Shown: positions 1-5,493 of the stretch, in pieces
Layout: every line of letters begins with the position of its first letter
Numbering within the stretch: position 1 is the first letter of the stretch
Assembly: GCA_959598545.1 (NCBI GenBank)
Contig: CAUGFC010000111.1
Location: forward strand, 1-5,493
Reading direction: 5' to 3'
Source: an uncultured Olsenella sp.
GTDB taxonomy: Bacteria > Actinomycetota > Coriobacteriia > Coriobacteriales > Atopobiaceae
Length of the DNA: 5,493 nucleotides
Translations under genes and position numbers: made by a program
The notes under the pieces: model-generated
Databases searched by the model: none
What the model saw: only the letters and a program-made list of their open reading frames with translations
Told to the model about the DNA's origin: nothing

Positions 1-2158
<2,158 letters not shown>

Positions 2159-2276
2159 GTGTCTCCCTTGTCATCGGGCAGCGTGATGCAGACATTCGTT
2201 TCGATACTTTACTCATAGAACGTCCCGTTTGAGATGGGGGCGTCGAGGTATCACCAAAACCGCACCCGACGACGGC
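2159..2276 (-). other. Intergenic gap between regulator and secA
   Basis: This 118-bp spacer separates two co-directional genes. It contains the secA ribosome binding site, part of a weak hairpin at its right end, and an AT-rich patch at about 2194-2220, where the minus strand reads TTCTATGAGTAAAGTATCG. The patch contains TAAAGT (2206-2211), which fits the loose actinobacterial -10 pattern TAnnnT. I found no convincing -35 at 16-18 bp from it, so a separate secA promoter here is plausible but not shown. Read-through from the regulator gene is the alternative. Confidence 0.3.
2163..2169 (-). promoter_or_regulatory. Ribosome binding site of secA
   Basis: On the minus strand AAGGGAG lies 4 bases before the ATG at 2158 (CAAGGGAGACACATG). 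It is a good match to the anti-Shine-Dalgarno sequence. It supports this ATG as the start, as does the typical SecA N-terminus MPNFLSKIL. Confidence 0.8.
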
Positions 2277-2291
2277 CTATCGGTCCGCCGT
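2269..2291 (-). terminator. Weak hairpin over the regulator's stop codon, possible terminator
   Basis: On the minus strand ACGGCGG (2291-2285) pairs with CCGTCGT (2275-2269), with one G-U pair. A bulged A (2284) follows, then CC/GG (2283-2282 with 2277-2276), leaving the loop GATA (2281-2278). The TAG stop codon (2279-2277) sits in the loop and the adjoining stem. A T4 run occurs only at 2259-2256, about nine bases after the stem, so this is a poor intrinsic terminator. It could instead attenuate read-through into secA, or be a chance fold in GC-rich DNA. Confidence 0.25.
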
Positions 2292-5150
2292 TTCGTCATG
2301 GACCGTCGCGGGCTCGCCCCGTCCTCGACGCAGTCGCGCCTCGAAGGACCTGAGCCTCCCGTCCGCCTCCACCCCTCTCCCGCAGGCCCGGAGCGCGCGC
2401 ACCAGGGTCGAGTTCGCGTCCTCCCTGAGCTCGTTCGCCCTGACCGCGTTCTCGGCAAGCCGCGTCGCGGTCCTCTCGTGCCCAAGCCTCAGCGCAGCGG
2501 CGCTTCCCTCGACCATGGCGTCGGCGTAGAGGCCCCTGAGCGAATCCCTCATGGAGGAGATGAACCCGGTGGCGTCGAGCGTCGGCACGTAGAGGTCCCC
2601 GGCGTAGAGACGCTCCGCAGCCCGGGCGAACTCGAGCTTCCTCGCGTCATCCCTGGAGTCGACCGCCTCGCGCGCGGCGGACCTGAAGGCGTCGACGTCA
2701 CAGCCGATGATGTTCGTGTCTATCACGACCTCGCCGCTCGTCCGGCTCGACATGAGCAGGCTCAGGTTCGGGTCGATCTCGGCGATCTCCTTGCGCAGAA
2801 CGCTCGCGGCCTGATAGGCGCGATTGAACCCGGACGTGTAGTCGCTGTCGGGCCAGACTTGGTCGACGAGCTGGTAGCGCCGGGCGCTTCCTCCGTGAAG
2901 CACCAGATACTCGAGCATCGCCTTCGCGTTCCTCCGCTCCAGCTTCCAGTCCGCGACGAGAACCCCTCGGACGCGCAGCTCGAATCCCCCGAGAAGCCGC
3001 AGGTCGACGGGTTTTCTGGTCTTGCCGGGGCCTCCTTGGGACGCGGGGACCTTGGGAGCTGCCGCATGCGGGCGCAGCGCCCCGTTGGCCGACGCGGCCC
3101 TCCTCCATGCGGTCGGCATTCCCTCGATAAGCCCAAGCGAGAACTTGCCGAGCCCCGTTCCGAGCACCCTGATCAGCCAGACGGCGTCCCAGGGAATCTT
3201 CTCAGGCAGCGAGGGGGCCGCGTCGGAGCCATCGCCGGAGAGTAAGACGCTCCGCACAAGGCCGCACACGGACCCGAGGTCGTCGGACCGCTCCTCCGCC
3301 GCCGGACCGAGGCTCTCTCCCAGTCGGACGGCGGCAACCTCGGCGACGCAGAGCGAGACCCTCTCCAGATACTCCACCCCCGCACCGTGCGCCAGCGTCG
3401 TCGCCAGTGAGGCCCGGATCTTCGCCCGGGCGGCGGACCCTCCCCTCAGGTCCGCGACCGCCCCGCAGATCAGGGCGACGACCTGAACCAGAGTGTCCTC
3501 CGCACGCTCGTGACGCGACGAGAGCGCCTCCAGCTCCGCCACGGACCCGTCGTCGTCCGACATCAGCGCGCGGACGAGGCCAAGCACCGCCGCGTACCCC
3601 ATGAGGCCTTTGAGCGGGTGCCTGCGTATGAATCCCACGGCCCGCTCCGCCGCCGGGGAGGACTCCCTTGGGCTTCCGCCCGTCATCAGGCGAGCCAGCT
3701 CGCGGTCGATGGCGAGAAGGGCACCCGAGACGCTTTCCACCTCCCCCTCCTCGGGACCACAGACGAGCATGGCCAAGGCGGCGGAGAACGCGCCGCGCCG
3801 CATGAGGACACAGGCCCGCACGTGGGCCATCAGCCTGTTCCGGAGTCGCCCTCGCACCGGCGTGTCGGGACGGGCGAGCGGGAGCTCTCCGCGCAGAACC
3901 CTTCGGGCGTCCACGAACAGGCTCTCCGCCTCACCCGCGGCGTGAACCGATTCCCTGGTGCCAAGGGTGAGCGACGAGCGCGGGGAGGTGAGCGCACGTG
4001 CCGCGGACTCCAGCCGGCTCGCCGCGCCGGGACGCTGGTCTCCCGCAAGCTCCACCGAGTGGAGCACGAGTGCGACCTCCCCCATGTCGAGAAACTCGGC
4101 GCCGCGCTTCATGACCTTGGGAATGGCCGGAGCGCATTCGGGGAGCGTCGCCAACGCGGCGGCCCGCCTCAGGTCGCCGCGATCGACGAGAAGCCCCAGA
4201 CAGGCAGCGGGCACGTCCGGGAAGAGTGCGCACGCCGAAGATGCGTGTCGTAGGCACGTCAGGAGGGACCCCCTCGCCGGCGCGCCGAGGGTGCTGAACC
4301 GTTCGAGGTCGCCCGAGACGCCGAAGAGCGGCGCGTCGGTCCTGAGCCCCTCGAGAAGATCGGAGGGTGCCTCGCCAAGAACGAGTCTCAGGTCCTCCCT
4401 CGTGCCCCTGCCCAGGAGGAGCATCGTAAGCCGGAGGCGACGCTCCTCGTCGGAGAGCGACGGCCTCAGTGAGAGCTCGACGACCTCGCCGAGCGCATCG
4501 AGGTACGCCGGGGAGGGTGCGTCGACGGGTCTCTCCTTGCCGCGAGCTCCCAACGCGCGCACGAGTCGCGGTATTCCTCGCGTAAGGCGTGCCCGCTCGC
4601 GTGCGCCCCGATCCGTCTCCGGGACGCTCACGCACTGGTCGAGGAGCAGCGCAGCAGAAACCACCGAGCACTCCGGGAGCCGCTCGACAAGCTGTCGGGC
4701 CTCGGGATAGACGGAGAACAGGACGAGCGCACCGGCGGACCACAGTTTTCTGAGCGCCCGAGCCTGTCTGAGCGCGCAGGATTCGTCAGATGCCGGCAGG
4801 TCGTCAAGGCCAATCGCGATCGACTGGGCGTCAGCGCAGAGCTCACGCGCGAGACGCGTGAGCGAGCGGGTGGCCGATTCCGGCGACACGCCCGAGAAGC
4901 TGCGACGCACGACGTGCGTGCCCGAACGCGCCGCCCGGGCAAGGATGCGGGTGATGACTGCCCCGCACTCCATGCCGGGCTCGGCGCAGAACGCAACGAT
5001 CCGCGAGCAGAGAGGTTCCTCGCCATCGGGCGAAGGTCCCAGGTCGAGCCAGCGGAGGAGGCCGGGGGTCGCCTCCTCACCATTGGCCACGCCCGTGTTC
5101 ACCTGCAAGGACGGGACCACCGACTGCCCTTTGGTTGTATGTGAGCCCAT
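2277..5150 (-). CDS. Large SARP/BTAD transcriptional regulator with degenerate NTPase-like N-terminus
   Basis: This 957-residue protein is probably a cytoplasmic DNA-binding activator. Residues 1-45 look disordered. Residues 51-154 keep the outline of a STAND (MalT-like) NTPase: a strand and loop IVAFCAEPGMECGAV (51-65) where the P-loop should be, a Walker B-like IAIGLDDLP (111-119), and a sensor-like strand ALVLFSVYPEA (141-151). The P-loop lysine and threonine are absent, so ATP binding is doubtful. Residues about 210-690 are Leu/Ala-rich helices, perhaps TPR-like, without clear repeats. A Pro/Ala/Gly linker (691-714) leads to a SARP-type winged helix (715-812; LRLLGGFELRVRG, KAMLEYLVLHGG, LVDQVWPDSD, AASVLRKEI) and a BTAD domain (818-945; AERLYAGDLYVP, LRGLYADAM, NAVRANELREDA). 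The ATG at 5150 is chosen because the reading frame upstream reaches a TGA (5213-5211) with no other ATG, GTG or TTG, and GGGGA precedes it. The stop is TAG. The domain assignment at the C-terminus is firm. The target genes, and any ligand, are unknown. Confidence 0.9.
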   Translation of the reverse strand: MGSHTTKGQSVVPSLQVNTGVANGEEATPGLLRWLDLGPSPDGEEPLCSRIVAFCAEPGMECGAVITRILARAARSGTHVVRRSFSGVSPESATRSLTRLARELCADAQSIAIGLDDLPASDESCALRQARALRKLWSAGALVLFSVYPEARQLVERLPECSVVSAALLLDQCVSVPETDRGARERARLTRGIPRLVRALGARGKERPVDAPSPAYLDALGEVVELSLRPSLSDEERRLRLTMLLLGRGTREDLRLVLGEAPSDLLEGLRTDAPLFGVSGDLERFSTLGAPARGSLLTCLRHASSACALFPDVPAACLGLLVDRGDLRRAAALATLPECAPAIPKVMKRGAEFLDMGEVALVLHSVELAGDQRPGAASRLESAARALTSPRSSLTLGTRESVHAAGEAESLFVDARRVLRGELPLARPDTPVRGRLRNRLMAHVRACVLMRRGAFSAALAMLVCGPEEGEVESVSGALLAIDRELARLMTGGSPRESSPAAERAVGFIRRHPLKGLMGYAAVLGLVRALMSDDDGSVAELEALSSRHERAEDTLVQVVALICGAVADLRGGSAARAKIRASLATTLAHGAGVEYLERVSLCVAEVAAVRLGESLGPAAEERSDDLGSVCGLVRSVLLSGDGSDAAPSLPEKIPWDAVWLIRVLGTGLGKFSLGLIEGMPTAWRRAASANGALRPHAAAPKVPASQGGPGKTRKPVDLRLLGGFELRVRGVLVADWKLERRNAKAMLEYLVLHGGSARRYQLVDQVWPDSDYTSGFNRAYQAASVLRKEIAEIDPNLSLLMSSRTSGEVVIDTNIIGCDVDAFRSAAREAVDSRDDARKLEFARAAERLYAGDLYVPTLDATGFISSMRDSLRGLYADAMVEGSAAALRLGHERTATRLAENAVRANELREDANSTLVRALRACGRGVEADGRLRSFEARLRRGRGEPATVHDETADR

Positions 5151-5157
5151 AGTTGCA

Positions 5158-5162
5158 TCCCC
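5158..5162 (-). promoter_or_regulatory. Ribosome binding site of the SARP/BTAD regulator
   Basis: On the minus strand GGGGA lies 7 bases before the ATG at 5150 (GGGGATGCAACTATG). It is a moderate match. The two ATGs just upstream (in ATGGGGATG) are out of frame with the protein, so this site decides for 5150. Confidence 0.55.
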
Positions 5163-5187
5163 ATTCTCGGAGAGACGGACAGACTTG

Positions 5188-5197
5188 GGCTCGAGCC
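5188..5197. promoter_or_regulatory. Perfect palindrome GGCTCGAGCC in the regulator leader, possible operator
   Basis: A 10-bp perfect palindrome lies 37 bases upstream of the regulator's start codon. One further matching pair (T5186/A5199) follows after a single mismatch. Both strands contain TCGAGCC, which fits the TCGAGnn heptamer known for Streptomyces SARP operators. Those operators are direct repeats about 11 bp apart, whereas this is an inverted arrangement, so the likeness may be chance in GC-rich DNA. Confidence 0.3.
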
Positions 5198-5263
5198 AAC
5201 AAAAACGGTATCAGTTATGCAGCTGAAAATTTCGACTTTTCGGCACAAATCTGGAGGAGCGAT

Positions 5264-5301
5264 GGGAGATAGCGGAAAGTCAGGAGAAAAATGGGGAGAT
5301 A
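5264..5301. repeat. Direct repeat GGGAGATA, copies 30 bp apart
   Basis: GGGAGATA occurs at 5264-5271 and 5294-5301, a spacing of 30 bp or about three helical turns. AGGAG precedes each copy at a slightly different distance (5255-5259 and 5282-5286), which suggests an imperfect duplication of about 17-20 bp. On the minus strand the unit reads TATCTCCC. It could be a protein-binding pair in the regulator's leader. Function is unknown. Confidence 0.4.
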
Positions 5302-5331
5302 TTTGTCGTGTTCAGACAAACAACGACAAAC
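5302..5331. repeat. GACAAA repeat cluster: inverted and direct copies
   Basis: The plus strand has GACAAAC at 5315-5321 and again at 5325-5331, exactly 10 bp apart, plus the inverted copy TTTGTC at 5302-5307. The outer copies form a perfect 8-bp inverted repeat, TTTGTCGT (5302-5309) with ACGACAAA (5323-5330). The one-turn spacing of the direct copies puts them on one face of the helix, as expected for an operator. A further GACAA occurs at 5371-5375. The cluster lies about 150-180 bp upstream of the regulator. Confidence 0.45.
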
Positions 5332-5375
5332 ATCATGTTGAAAAGCTCGGAAATTGAGCGAGTGTACGGTGACAA

Positions 5376-5401
5376 CGTGCGGTTGACGCAACAAGCGCAC
5401 G
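5376..5401. repeat. Bulged inverted repeat
   Basis: CGTGCG (5376-5381) pairs with CGCACG (5396-5401), and directly inside it GTTG (5382-5385) pairs with CAAC (5389-5392) around an ACG loop, leaving AAG (5393-5395) bulged. The result is a 10-bp stem. No T-run follows on either strand, so it does not look like a terminator. It may be a protein site or leader RNA structure. Confidence 0.35.
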
Positions 5402-5442
5402 CCACTTCGGCAATATGAATGCGGGGCTGGCTCCAAGCAAGA

Positions 5443-5462
5443 AGGGCCCCTCGCGGGGCCCT
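5443..5462 (-). terminator. Rho-independent terminator of an unseen minus-strand gene to the right
   Basis: The minus strand reads AGGGCCCC, loop GCGA, GGGGCCCT: a perfect 8-bp, almost all-GC stem with a 4-base loop. The tail TTCTTGCTT follows on the minus strand only; the plus-strand continuation CGGCACG has no T-run. It therefore most likely ends transcription coming from the right and insulates the regulator. The remaining bases to the edge (5463-5493) cannot be assigned. A TGA on the minus strand at 5489-5487 could be the stop codon of that gene. Confidence 0.6.
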
Positions 5463-5493
5463 CGGCACGAAAATGCCCCTTGTTGGTCAGCGA

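Larger units (their letters stand above)
5151..5442. other. AT-richer intergenic/leader region upstream of the regulator
   Basis: This stretch of about 290 bp has no convincing gene. Its GC content drops to 47% (84 of 180 bases counted over 5221-5400), against about 70% in a sampled part of secA. If the hairpin at 5443-5462 terminates transcription from the right, the promoter of the regulator must lie here. On the minus strand TTGCTT (5440-5435) and CATATT (5417-5412) are 17 bp apart and form the best-spaced -35/-10 pair I found, but each is only a partial match. The region also holds a palindrome, a GACAAA repeat cluster, a direct repeat with 30-bp spacing and a bulged inverted repeat, listed separately. 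Confidence 0.5.

Noticed and set aside
2229..3245. A 338-codon open frame on the plus strand
   Set aside because: It is antisense to the SARP winged helix and BTAD domain, which are clearly recognisable on the minus strand. Its low-complexity Arg/Pro/Gly-rich translation marks it as a shadow.
3510..4743. Several 250-270-codon frames on both strands across the middle of the regulator
   Set aside because: All are Arg/Ala/Ser/Pro-rich shadows of the same GC-rich gene. The regulator's frame is continuous from 5150 to 2277 and has recognised domains at its C-terminus.
5383..5416. Plus-strand TTGACG (5383-5388) with CAATAT (5411-5416) as a promoter
   Set aside because: The spacing is 22 bp, too long for a sigma-70-type promoter, and no plus-strand gene follows inside the window.
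5215..5468. Minus-strand frames of 73 and 62 codons upstream of the regulator
   Set aside because: The 73-codon frame starts at a TTG beside the terminator hairpin and the 62-codon frame starts within the hairpin. Neither has a ribosome binding site or a recognisable sequence. They overlap each other and the repeat cluster.
5464..5476. Small hairpin GGCA/TGCC next to the terminator
   Set aside because: There are only four base pairs. It may add to the neighbouring GC hairpin but cannot be supported as a separate element.

Overview
The base composition is high-GC (about 70% in coding stretches sampled by hand, such as 1-60). The window encodes a Gram-positive-type SecA and a SARP/BTAD regulator. 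Together these suggest an actinobacterium. The protein style recalls Coriobacteriia (Olsenella/Atopobium/Collinsella-like), but this is recalled similarity, not a search result. All confident genes read on the minus strand, so transcription runs from right to left.

Layout from right to left, in the direction of transcription: (1) 5463-5493 is probably the trailer of an unseen minus-strand gene to the right. It is followed by a strong GC hairpin at 5443-5462 with a U-rich tail on the minus strand, most likely that gene's terminator. (2) 5151-5442 is a gene-poor region of about 290 bp with clearly lower GC (84 of 180 bases, 47%, over 5221-5400). It holds several repeats and palindromes and must carry the promoter and control sites of the next gene if the hairpin terminates. 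(3) 2277-5150 encodes one 957-residue regulator. It has an N-terminal domain resembling a STAND/MalT-type NTPase whose P-loop has lost its lysine, a long alpha-helical middle, and a C-terminal SARP-type winged helix plus BTAD domain. (4) 2159-2276 is a 118-bp gap with a weak hairpin over the regulator's stop codon, an AT-rich patch and a good ribosome binding site. (5) 1-2158 holds the first 719 residues of SecA, the preprotein translocase ATPase; its C-terminal part lies beyond the left edge.

SecA is a housekeeping gene and looks intact. The regulator is the unusual item: a large multidomain transcription factor with its DNA-binding module at the C-terminus and an apparently dead nucleotide site, sitting directly upstream of secA in the same direction. 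Whether it controls secA, itself, or remote genes cannot be read from the sequence. The best local candidates for its operators are a perfect palindrome, GGCTCGAGCC, in its leader and a cluster of GACAAA repeats farther upstream. No RNA genes, mobile elements, CRISPR arrays or origins were seen.
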